From the NCBI RefSeq assembly GCF_041260155.1, contig NC_091932.1:9118804-9182803 (forward strand): a stretch of 64,000 nucleotides of DNA. The letters are read 5' to 3'. Of this stretch, positions 36,678-47,399 are shown piece after piece. The notes under the pieces are model-generated. The model did not search any database. It saw nothing but the letters and a program-made list of their open reading frames with translations, and had not been told where the DNA came from. Every line of letters starts with the position of its first letter. The first letter of the stretch is position 1. The position numbers were made by a program, and so were the translations under genes. This DNA comes from Ptychodera flava (lineage: Eukaryota; Hemichordata; Enteropneusta; Ptychoderidae).

Positions 36678-38571
36678 GGGACTGGACAAAATTACAGGGG
36701 GGGCGGTGTTTTTCGAAACACTACTGCATCAAAAAAGTGACCCTTCAAAAGTTCATGCACAAAAATTAGCGATCCTCCCTTATCCGTGCATCAAATAAGT
36801 GACCCTCCCCTGTTACTCAATACCCCCAAAACAAACCCGCAATGTGTTCAAGACCTCCTTCTGACTTGCTATACTTTTGAAGTCGCCTCCCAAAAGGAAG
36901 GCAAAATATGGCCGATATAACGCTTTGTCCAAAAAATATCAAATCATATGCGTGTGATAATTCATGTAAATGTATTTTGCTTGAGGTGGCGGGTAACAAG
37001 TTCATGCGTGTACAAAAAATGTAATTTTTAGATTTCATTGATAATAATGTTGATTCACTGTACATGGTAGTCGACTATAAGAAAACTATGAACGTATATT
37101 TTCCAATGTAAAACTAGCAATATCTGTTCATCTAAAGATGTTTAATGACTGATATAAATATACTTGATTTGCCTGGGTTGTTTACAAGTGCTGATGTGGA
37201 CAAGATATTTGATTTTGGAATTTCGTTGATCAACTATACATGGGAGTCTATGACAAAATTGTAAAATAATGTTTTCACAATTAAAAATATGCACTATTTG
37301 TGCATATATGGACCCTGAATAATTGATATAATTGTACTTGATTAGAAGAGGGTGGTAACACGTGCATCAGTGTACAAGAAATTTGTTTTTGGAATTTCGC
37401 ATAAAATGTTGATCCATTATAATTATTGTCTCTGACGAAACTATAATTTTTTTTTTAAATACAAAACTTGGCAAATCTGTGTATTTATATACACTCGATT
37501 ATTGGTGTTAATGTTGATGAGAGTTAGAGTGGTTTCAAGTCTATGGTTGTGCAAGAAATTTGATTTTGGAATTTCACTGAAATGTCGATTCACTATGCAT
37601 GGCAGCCTATGATGAAACTATGAATATTTTTTCCAATACAAAAATAGGTAAATCTGTGCATTTATGTACACCTAATTATTAGTATTAATGTTCATGACTA
37701 TAGTCTGTGGTTTCAAGAATGTTGTGCAAGAAATTTGATTTTAGAATTTCACTGAAATGTCGATTCACTATGCATGGCAGCCTATGATGAAACTATGAAT
37801 ATTTTTTCCAATACAAAACTAGGTAAATATGTGCATTTATATACACCTAATTATTAGTATTAATGTTCATGACTAGACTAGAGTGGTTTCAAGTCCATGG
37901 TTGTGCAAGAAATTTGATTTTGGAATTTCACTGAAATGTTGATTCACTATACATTGTAGGCTATGAGGAAACTACAAATAACTCATAGGTTATATGATCC
38001 AAAATTGTGATTCAAAAGTTGTTCGACCTGAAGCTTCCAGTTGTTATTGATGACATTTTGCACTATTCTGAATAGTTTGTATTCTGTCAATGTCCTCAAA
38101 AAATGTACATACAGCGACATGAACATATAACACCGACCTATACCCAATGTAAAGTAGATGGGAGAATGATATCAAATAAGTGATCTCCCAAATTGTTATT
38201 GAAAGCGTCATTATAGGGGACAGTTATGCACAATAGAGGAGTTTGATAAGTAGACATCATGACAACTTAAATCAATGTGGCTGCTTGGATCATCAATATG
38301 TTCAATTGTTTATTATACCCTTAAACTTGCGCCCGAAGGGCACGCAGAAAATGGAAATGACAGAAAATGAAAGTGCCAGGAGGTATTTTTCTTTTTTTCA
38401 GTATTCCATATTCTTCAATACCTGCACATGCAATTTCAGCTTTGATGCATAAAAAGGTGACCCTCCCCATAGGCATACACAAAATTTTATGACCTTCAAA
38501 ATGCTTGCGCGAAAAATGCCGACCCACCCCCAAAAACACCAGCCCACCCCTTGTAATTAGTGTCCAGTCCC
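36678..38571. mobile_element. Full-length non-autonomous DNA transposon with TTA duplication, PIF/Harbinger-like
   Basis: Terminal inverted repeats start GGGACTGGACA at 36678 and, read from the other end, at 38571. Both continue with AATTACA and a G-rich stretch. TTA flanks each side (36675-36677, 38572-38574), a duplication typical of PIF/Harbinger (TWA). The 1894-bp body has no transposase. Its core at about 37060-37980 is a tandem array of diverged units of roughly 160-200 bp with the text CAAGAAATTTGATTTTGGAA. Copies or pieces occur at 30.8-31.4, 49.5-49.8 and 53.1-53.7 kb. Confidence 0.8.
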
Positions 38572-38859
38572 TTACAAATCAAAATTATAATATAAACGAT
38601 ACTTTAAGTCCTTATTACTGATCATTGCTTTCACTTCACTTTAATAAAATACATACTTCTCTTCATGATATGACAGTAAATCCTTTTTATTTGATTATCT
38701 ATACCAAGACAAAAACTCAGAATGGTATAGACTTTGAAAATAGAATACTTATGTCCTTTGCGTCAAAATTGGAGTAAAGAAAAGTCAAATATTGCCGGAA
38801 GCAAACCTGTTTACATTATTAGCTTACAACTGGACTTGACTTTGCGGTACTACAGAACT

Positions 38860-40440
38860 CGCAGTGGGTTGGAGACTTGAATTTGTGTTGGTCTTCTGAA
38901 AGCCTAGTTGTCCCACCGGAAAATCACCTCAATGGAGAGGTTATCGGTTTTATCGAAAATGTCATGTTGAACCTCTTCTGAAAGTTTCTTCAAACGAACC
39001 ATGCAGTACATATTCTTAAGAGATACGAGATCGTCAGACCAGTAATCGAATAGTCAAATGTTATTTAATCATTGTGATACGTTAGATTCCGAAAAGTCTC
39101 TGCCATCCGTAATATTTCACATAGACGAAATACCGATTGTTCTATTAATGGGGATTCACTTTCCAACCTGTGCGGCCTCAGCCTTGTTCAAGCTTGTACC
39201 AAGCGAAAAGTTAGAGCTACACTAGCTACAGGAAAGGCACAATGTCAAATGTGCCTTTCGGCTATTACTGTCTACAGTCCAGACCATTTGACATCTATAT
39301 GCCAATCCTTTGTAAGGATCCTTTTCAATGCTCCTACAAAGAATGTTAATGCTATGAACAATTTATCAGAGTAAGATTACATTTTATTTAGTGAAACGAA
39401 CGTGAAAATACGAATTCGACTCTAACTGAATACAAACATTTTGCTGATCAGGCAATAATATCCTCCTAGGTGTAAATATTTCTTTTTGTCGACTATGTAC
39501 AGAAACCTACTATTACAATAAGGAATATATTTTATCAAATATGTAAGCTCCGCTAACTTCCCGTAAAGAATACACGAAATCTTCCAAAATTAAAAAATAC
39601 GCTCAACATGATCAAGTAGTCGTTACTACGTCAGGATACAAAATTGCATTGACAAACTCATCCATCGCTTCCTCCTCAGCTTTATATTAGTCGGATTTCG
39701 GACAACCCACTTTGTTGTTCACGCTTTGCAATGGTATGGTGTGATTTTAACGACTTTGATTACAGTAGCCGTGTAATTCTGAAGATTTTGAATTCAATAT
39801 TATGATGAATATGGAAATATTTTGCTGCTTTTCAATATAACAACTTTGTCACTCTGGTAAAATCCCCAAATTATGTGAAGAAATGATTCAGCAATACAAT
39901 TTCTATCAAGATAGAACGACTTAGAATTTGAAGATCATACCAACGGAGTATTCTCTCAGTATTAAGAGTAGTGTTAACAAAACACCAGTAGTCTGAGTCA
40001 ACGGTTAGACTCGTACAGAACTTTTCTGTAAATACGTTTCTTGAGATGAAGTTCAAAAAGATAGCTTTCGTGTTTACCGTGGAGAGCTGTTATTGTAAAG
40101 AAGTGATTGAATCGCCGATCGCCTCGAAACAGATAGTTTTAAACTGTTGTTCAAAATTTCTACAAGGAAACTTTGAATCGTTTTTGTTTTTTCATTATCA
40201 GGAGTAACAGTCCAAGTTTTGGGATAAGAGATCTAAAATACATCGATATTTACATTAAAGATGACAGCAATATATACCCTGTCGTAATTCTATATGGAAA
40301 ATTATTTTATAGCATGCTACCATGCGCCATTCTGATTCGACGACAGCTCATTCCATCGATGCTAAAATACTGTTTTAGCACTGAGAGCGGTGGTAAAAAG
40401 GGCCCAAATCCAGCATTTTCGAAAATTGCCCGGTAGGTGC
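38860..40440 (-). pseudogene. Coding-like fragments, unidentified
   Basis: Several minus-strand stretches read like protein without forming one gene: DYWSDDLVSLKNMYCMVRLK followed by a charged tail and a stop at about 38897, DSDYWCFVNTTLNTERILRW near 39960-40010, and TYRAIFENAGFGPFFTTALS near 40385-40445. They lie just downstream of the transmembrane exon at 40.9-41.35 kb and could be later exons of the same gene. No motif is decisive. A short hairpin (GAAAGGCACA..TGTGCCTTTC) sits at about 39231-39261. Confidence 0.22.
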
Positions 40441-40864
40441 ATTTGAACGTAAGCTTACCTATCTAAACCACAGACCCTCAAGAAAAACCGTAACAGTCCA
40501 CCTTGTTTCCAAGACCGAAGACCGAATTTTGATACACAGTTAACGTGTGGGTCTGTAACTCACCTCTTGGTGTAAATAATATGGGATGGATGATGAAAGA
40601 CATCTCTGAAGCAGCACATTTGGGGTGTGATGCACACAAATATTAGGGCGACAGCGCACCGTGCACTTTGCTTGATATTGCGGGAGTCGAGACGCGATAT
40701 ATCCTACCGCTCTTTAAAATGAAGATAGTATTCGTTCATACACAAATAAATTGACACTTCCTCACAGTAACGGTATGTCAGATATTCTTTACCAAAGTTT
40801 GGGCTGTAACAGACCGGGGTGTCCTAACGATGTAGACCAAGAAGTTCAAAATAACAACGGGATG

Positions 40865-41354
40865 ACTCCTGGCGACTGCGACGAAATTTGACATCAAATG
40901 CAACGAGCAGTGTCAGCGTCCAGCTCTCCCTGCATCAGGCAACACACTCTGCACAACTGTTCATCACAGTTGCAGTCATCGCAAGTCTGGATTATTTCAA
41001 AACTGCTTGTTTTCTGGTACAATTAACGTCCAAATTATCCATCAAAAATAGATCCTGTAACTTTTGATTTGAACTCTTGACCCAATTCTGAGTAACTGCA
41101 GCAGGTATTTTTTGACAAGTTAGCAATGTCGGAACGTAATGCGTATTTATCGTAGGGTACTGTGTGTCTGTACGTAATCCCAACTTATAAAAATGCTCGG
41201 ACTCGGGCGAAGAATTTCCGACGTTCGATCTCTCAGACGTCCGTTTTCTGCATTTGGGGCTTAGCGTGATGAAAATACCAATGGCAACAAAGACACACAA
41301 GCTGATATAATATAGGCCTAATAGTAACAAGATGCTTCGTTGAACCTGCTGAAT
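40865..41354 (-). CDS. Possible type II membrane protein exon with Cys-rich part
   Basis: The frame has a likely acceptor (TATTTCATTCAG, near 41355) and begins with a hydrophobic segment (LLLLGLYYISLCVFVAIGIF) followed by basic residues (KCRKRTSER), the layout of a signal anchor with a luminal stem. It runs to TAA at 40992. In another frame, immediately downstream, comes TCDDCNCDEQLCRVCCLMQG with eight cysteines to a stop near 40891, so a frameshift or unnoticed splice may join them. A Golgi enzyme would fit this layout, but no catalytic motif is visible. Confidence 0.3.
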
Positions 41355-43170
41355 GAAATAGTTCCCGATTATGTTGTGTATAGCTTTATGCGCTACCAGA
41401 ATTATTGAGAAGTGGATATCTTAGAGCACACCCCCACCCAAAAGGCTCTTCAGATTCTGCACTGTAAGTTAAGTGTTCAAGAATAGAACACCAATTAAAC
41501 GCCTTTTTGTAACACTTTTTGAACGCCTCCAGACGTTCAGAAATTTAACACTACGTGTTCAACAAACGTTCAATTCTTGAACACACGTGTGCAGATTTTG
41601 AACGCTACGTGTTCATCAGACATTATATTGAACACCATGGTGTTCCATATCTGAACACACGTTGCACAGGATATGTGTTCTAAAAATTGAACGCTTTTAC
41701 GCGTTCAAAAGGCTGTAACAATTTTTGAACGCATGGACGCCGTTCAACGATAAGTGTGTTAAAGGCCAGAACACATGATGCGCGCTTGTTGAACACCTTT
41801 AATTTTGGGCGTTCATGGGGTGTTCAAGCCTTGAAATAACATTACAGACCATTGATATCCAGTAAAATTATTTTATTCTAAAAGTACACGAAACATTTCT
41901 AGAGTAAAATACAATATTTACTGTAAAAGGGCAAATAAACATTGCAACTTTGTATGTAAAGTTTGTCAGAGGAAAAAACCAACAGTGTTAACACCTTCCT
42001 ATCAAAAACATAGCAATAAAAATCACCATATTGTGGATAACGTTTCATGTCCATACTTGTTTAAAATGTACAAAAATCATCTGAAAAAGCTCAAAATTTG
42101 GCATACTTATTGTGTTGACAAGACGTATATGTATGAAATGCATACTCCATTTTTTAAAGATGGTTTCTTAAAGACATTTCCTCTTGTATAGACAATTGTA
42201 AATTTTGAAGAAAAAAGAAGTTAGTCAAGGCTTCTCTGGTGCACATGGTAAATAGTTGTCCACACAAAAGTAAACACAACATGTCAAGTTGTCAAAATGT
42301 CACAGTAAGGCACAACATGCAGAAAGTGGGGAAATGGGTTCCTTGGCAGGGTAAAACCTATTTCCTTGTCCAACAAAATCCTTCATAAACAAAAATGTTT
42401 GTTTGTTTGTAATATGTTAAATAAACCCTGAAATAAATGGGACATTTCAAAAATATACTTCTCAGAAATTTAAAACATATTTGTAAAGACCTTTCAAATT
42501 CTGGTGTACCCTGCTATTAATTTTATACAATTTTTTTTTTACCAAAAATGGTAAAATCACCCTTAAAATGAAAAAATGTACATTTCATCATAACTTGAAT
42601 ATATCACATTCTGGTAATCCCTAATGTCTTAAAATGTCTGAAATGTCTTTAATGTCCTAAAAATACAAAGTTGCAAATTTCTGCATAATTTGAACAATCT
42701 GAAAAAGACTATCAGTAGCGATCTATGTCCTAAATATCAAAGCAGTTCGATAAGCAGTTTTGAAAAAGATTTTTAAAGACTTTTTGACCAAAAATGACAA
42801 AAATTGGCATGAAATATAAAAATTTGAATATTTCATCACAACTAGCACAAATTTGACTAAGGTCATTTTTAGAGACATGTTTAGCAAATATTGAAGACGG
42901 CAGTAAAAGAGAAGAAGATTTTTGCCAAAAAATAGCAAAATTAACCTCAAAAATATAAATTTGCATATTTCATCATAATTTGAGCATATCTGATTAGGGT
43001 AATCCCTTGGGACCTATTATCCAAATATTAAAGGATTCGTACAGGCTGTTTTGAAGAAAAACCTTTGGATGTACAAATTTGAGGACAATGCTACACATCC
43101 ATCTATTTAGCTGACAGCAAAGCTAAAAACCAGTTGCTAGGTACAAGAGACGTGTTGAGGTACAATACAA

Positions 43171-43469
43171 AATAATCTACGGTTTGGTAGCAGGCTGTGA
43201 TCAACTAAATATTACAAGGGCATAAGCTTTCAAAGACGTGAAGTCTCCTTCATCAGATGCAAGGGAGGTTGAAAAATTGAAGCTGAAAGTGACAGAAAAT
43301 TTAGAGTGAAAATTTCAGAAAAATCAGTAATTCAGAGTGGACATTTTTACTCTGAATGGTCTGTCGCTTTCAGCTTTAATTTAAATAAGGGAGACTACAC
43401 GTCTGTGAAAACTTATTCTCCGGCAACATTTAGTTGATCATAGCATGCTACCAAAGCTTAGATTAATTC
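43171..43469. repeat. 300-bp hairpin inside the CACTG element
   Basis: Arms at 43171-43248 and 43390-43469 share, inverted, TTTGGTAGCA, TGATCAACTAAAT and GTCTCC blocks, and the central part folds as well (GAAGCTGAAAGTGACAGA with TCTGTCGCTTTCAGC). It is a foldback element or repeat nested in the larger transposon. Confidence 0.75.
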
Positions 43470-43580
43470 AGAACACAAATACAGAAATTTATCAAAATTC
43501 AGTACTGTTACTGACCCTTGGAAGTTTAAATCTACATTAGAGATGAACTGAGGTTCTCAAGCTTGTTTCCAGACAGCTAC

Positions 43581-43661
43581 CTGTAGACTCTTCTTCGTTA
43601 TCTGTACCACCAGCTTCTGTAACAACTCTTCGATTTTCAGTTATATCCAACTTTTTACATC
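43581..43661 (-). CDS. Plausible internal exon inside the CACTG element
   Basis: 81 bases between acceptor GCATTTTTTCAG and donor ACAG/GTAGCT on the minus strand, phase 1 at both ends, encoding KKLDITENRRVVTEAGGTDN plus an acidic tail. A strong donor (AAAGG/GTAAGT, near 44217) and ETS-like CGGAAG and GCATCATGGGA-type promoter text at 44278-44303 lie upstream on the same strand, so a small spliced transcript is possible. It may be a captured host exon. The family is unknown. Confidence 0.35.
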
Positions 43662-43919
43662 CTGAAAAAATGCAACAATAGGTAATATGGCGAGATGAAA
43701 CTTTAAATGAAAGACAAGGGGCTGATTAGGTTAAGGAAAAGGGGAGACTTTCATATACAGTGCCTCTCTTCAATACTGTTACAAAATATTTTCTGCTTCT
43801 AATTGTCATCAACTGATTAAAATAAAAAAGCCAAACTCTCATATGCTGCGATACATTGTATACTCCACGATGTTTAACTGATATTTTACATGCTATTGCG
43901 TCTACTAAAACACATGTGT

Positions 43920-44068
43920 TAGCTGTGATTACGCAGCGGTACTATACAAGGCGTATCGATCGCGCTCAGGTCAAGGGTTATCGCTACAGTTGTGTTCCGA
44001 TGACCCTTGACCCGAGTGAGATCGATCGATAGGCTATGGCCAAAAGTACCACTGCGTAGTCACAGCTA
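43920..44068. mobile_element. Palindromic MITE, 149 bp
   Basis: TAGCTGTGATTACGCAG starts it and the inverse complement of a near-identical sequence ends it. The arms pair over about 65 bases, including GTCAAGGGT..ACCCTTGAC. It has no coding capacity. Confidence 0.8.
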
Positions 44069-44833
44069 GTTGCTGGTATAGCAGCTACTGACAGAAGTAA
44101 AGGTTTCTTCATAGTTAAGCTATTTCAAGGTACAATACAATTAATTTCAAAGGACGATAATATAGATGCTTCAAAAATCTAATACCTTTTACTATTTTGG
44201 AGAGGAAACTTACCCTTTCTGGTCTTGCTTCCGCACGATCACGACTTCAGGGTGCGCTTACAAGAAAAATGTCGCAACTTCCGTTTAGATGCATCATGGG
44301 ATAGGAAAAGGCACCAAAATTGAACACCAAGTGTTTAGAAGTAGAACGCCTCTTGCACGCCGATGTTAAAATTAAAACGTTCATGGTGGTTTTCTGATTT
44401 TCTTTTCTAATCTTTAAACTTTCAACCCGTAATAAACGTGTAAAATTATTTTGTATACTTCCTTTTTTAGAAAAAACATGCTTTCAGCAATTGTAGGCCG
44501 GAAATATTTTTCACTTGGTGTGAAATTCATTACACCAAAATCCGTGTACGTTTACCGGACAGTGAAGCAATAGTAAATTTAATATAGCCATTGTAAAGTA
44601 AAAAACACAAAAGACTGTTAATTGTTTCACAGTATTGTAAAATTTCTGTAATGCTGAGTTTTTGAACACTTGAAGGAGATCGTTGTTAACACATAGTGTT
44701 CAGGTTTAGAACATCATTGTTAATATTATGAACACTAGTGTTAACAATATGAACACTAGCCGTTCAAATTTGAACACCGACATGTACATTTTGAACGCGT
44801 AAAGACGCGTCTAGCGTCCGCTATTTTTCAGTG

Positions 44834-45657
44834 TGCAATTTTGACATCATGACTTAAGAAAGATGTTCACGTTTTCCTGTTTTTGTCGGCTTAATCATTG
44901 ACCCACATTGACATATTGCAAGTAGTTGCCTCACCTGAACTGAAGCATACGGCAAGTTCAGTTGACTACAAAGTTGCATATTCCCAAAACATCATATACG
45001 TAAAAATATTTTACAGAATTTGGTTGGAGACAATGACAATAAGCTCTTTGTTACAATTATTTTGTTTTTGATATACAGCAAGAATTTGGGAATTTCAAAA
45101 TTATCTCTCAATCCCTTCTACGGTGATCTTTAATTATTTAATTGTCCGAAAATATAAAACAGGGGAGGTAGGAAAAAATGATCAAATAAATCAAATTCTT
45201 GTTCCCCGGCATCTTGTGTCTATATCTAATGTGTCTCTGCCATTGGAGGGGCTTGGATAACTCGTGATTAGGTTTAGATTTAGATGGGCGAGAATCATGA
45301 ATCTCAAGGTAAATACATGATGTTGTAGCTGAGGGACAACGTTTGAAATCAGGTCATTTATAGATCTGAGTCTTGCTGATTTTTACCTGGGTTATCAATT
45401 TCAAACTCTGGCCCGAAACCGCAACATGATATTTACAGCTACACTAAACCATACTAAAATGTCACCTTATTTCCATTCATTCATTCTGTATTGTGAAAAG
45501 CATATCGAGCAATAAATGATTGATGTTTATTCAATATTTATTTCTAGACACCCCTAAAAATCCAAGTAGATGCCAAACTAATTTCACACTATATTTGTAC
45601 ACTTGGTATTTCTGGATACACTGGTTTATTTCTGGTATCAATGATTATTGATATGTA
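44834..45657. other. Non-coding, nothing recognised
   Basis: DNA between the two CACTG elements. No exon was supported. Confidence 0.5.
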
Positions 45658-46497
45658 CACTGTAAGGATAGAACACCAATAAACGCCTTTTTGTAACACT
45701 TTTTGAACGCGTCTAGACGTTCAGAAATTTAACACTAAGTGTTCAACCAACGTTCATTTTTTGAACACAGGTGTGAAGATTTTGAACGCTACGTGTTCAT
45801 CAGACATTATATTGAACACCATGGCGTTCCATATCTGAACACACGTTGCACTTGAAATGTGTTCAAAAATTGAACGCATTTACGCGTTCAAAGGGCTGTA
45901 ACAATTTTGAAACGCATGGACGCCGTTCAACGGTAAGTGTGTTAGAGGCTAGAACACATGATGCGCGCTTGTTGAACACCTTTAATTTTGGGCGTTCAGG
46001 GGGTGTTCAAGCCTTGAATAAGTTAACATTACTGACCACTGACATTCAGTAAAATTATTTTATTCTAAATATACACAAAAAATTTCTAGAGTAAAATACA
46101 ATTATTTACTGTAAAATGGGCAAACAAACATTGCCACTTGTATGTAAAGTTTGTCAGAGGAAAATACCAACGGTGTTAACACCCTCCTATCAAAAACATA
46201 AGCAATAAAAAATCCCCATAAACACTGTAGATCGTTTTAAATTATGACAAAGTAATGATAAAACTGGTTTTACTTAAATATTGTGGATTATGTTTTATGT
46301 TCATACTTCTTTAAAACGTACAAAAATGATCTGAAAAAGCTCCAAAGTTGCTTACTTTTCGTGTTGAAAACACGTATATTTATGAAATGCATACTCAATT
46401 TTTGTAAATTGGTTCTTAAAGACATTTCCTCTTGAATAGACAATTGTACATTTTGAAGAAAAAAAAGTAAGTCAAGGCTTCTCTAGTGCACATGGTA
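45658..46497 (+). mobile_element. Second CACTG element, left part only
   Basis: Starts CACTGTAAGG and follows 41460-42240 in the same orientation with roughly 90 percent visual similarity, including the GTTCAA-rich zone and the AAATTATTTTATTCTAAA region. It contains one extra stretch at about 46216-46275. It stops where a tandem repeat begins; no CAGTG right end was found. Confidence 0.75.
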
Positions 46498-47345
46498 TTA
46501 TATGGTTTCATAATTCATGGCTCGAGGCAGAAAGGGAAACATTACCCCTACCCCATATGTTGTAATTTCGTTCTTAAAAAATCACTTAAAATCGACACAA
46601 ACTGAAAGGCATAAGCTTTGTAACTTTAAAATATGGACTTTTCCCAATAAAACTATACATGTTTGGAAAGGCCTATTTCAGAGCTTTCAAACAGTATAAC
46701 ATTTATATGGTTTCATAATTCATGGCTCGAGGCAGAAAGGGAAACATTACCCCTACCCCATATGTTGTAATTTCGTTCTTAAAAAATCACTTAAAATCGA
46801 CACAAACCGAAAGGTTTAAGCTTTGTAACTTTTACATATACAATTTTTTCCCCATCAATCTATATATTTTTAGAAAGGTCTGATGCAGCACTTTTAAAAA
46901 ATGTAACATTTTTATGGTTTCATCATTCATGATTCGAAACAGAAAGGGAAACATTACCCCTACCCCTTATGTTACACACGGATATATGGCATACAGCGTA
47001 ATAAGAAAACAAGCTCATGCACCCACTAAATCTCAAGACACATACTTTTAATGTTATTTTTCTTGTTTATTGCACTGAGTTTTTCCAAAAAATATATAAA
47101 TACCTTATGAAAAATTGTTTGGAGGAACGGGAACTTAATTATTTGGTGTGAAATTTAGCAAATTTTACGATTTACGGTCAATGGCCGATATAAAGTCTAA
47201 TCGACGTTCGAATATTAATTTATCCCTATTAAGTTATATATCAATGAAAAGGCCATGATCTTGGCTTTCTAAAAATGTAACGTTTATAGTATTTTATTGT
47301 TTTTGTTTCCGTCGAGCGGTAAATACGTGACCCCTACCCCATTGT
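46498..47345. repeat. Tandem repeat of ~205 bp
   Basis: ATGGTTTCATAATTCATGGC begins units at about 46503 and 46708, with a third at about 46914; each continues with AGGCAGAAAGGGAAACATTA and CCCCTACCCC. The first two units are almost identical in their first half. A degraded further unit ends at about 47338. Confidence 0.85.
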
Positions 47346-47350
47346 TGAAA

Positions 47351-47390
47351 TCCAAGATGGCGGAGAAGATGGCGGCAAAGATGGCGCCAA
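47351..47390 (+). promoter_or_regulatory. Cluster of three YY1-like AAGATGGCG motifs
   Basis: AAGATGGCG occurs at 47354, 47366 and 47378, exactly 12 bases apart. This matches the known YY1 core (AAGATGGCGGC). It directly follows the 205-bp tandem array. Function is inferred only from the motif. Confidence 0.45.
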
Positions 47391-47399
47391 ATGAACCCC

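Larger units (their letters stand above)
41460..44833. mobile_element. CACTG-ended element with GTTCAA/TTGAAC subterminal arrays, 3.4 kb
   Basis: Begins CACTGTAA and ends TTTTTCAGTG, with TG on both outer sides (possible 2-bp duplication). The first ~380 and last ~530 bases are dense with GTTCAA and TTGAAC in both orientations (GAACAC, GAACGC variants). CACT(A/G) ends plus subterminal motif arrays that bind transposase are features of the CMC (CACTA/Mirage/Chapaev) DNA transposons; the assignment is inference. The interior holds a copy of the 11-13 kb repeat (42540-43080, inverted), two hairpins and a plausible minus-strand exon. Confidence 0.6.

Noticed and set aside
38860..41354. Sialyltransferase-like gene
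   Set aside because: The signal-anchor layout and a TTG-like motif suggested it, but no sialylmotif L or S with the needed cysteines could be read.
46517..46699. 60-codon frame starting MARGRKGNITPTPYVV
   Set aside because: It lies in the 205-bp tandem repeat and is broken in the next unit.
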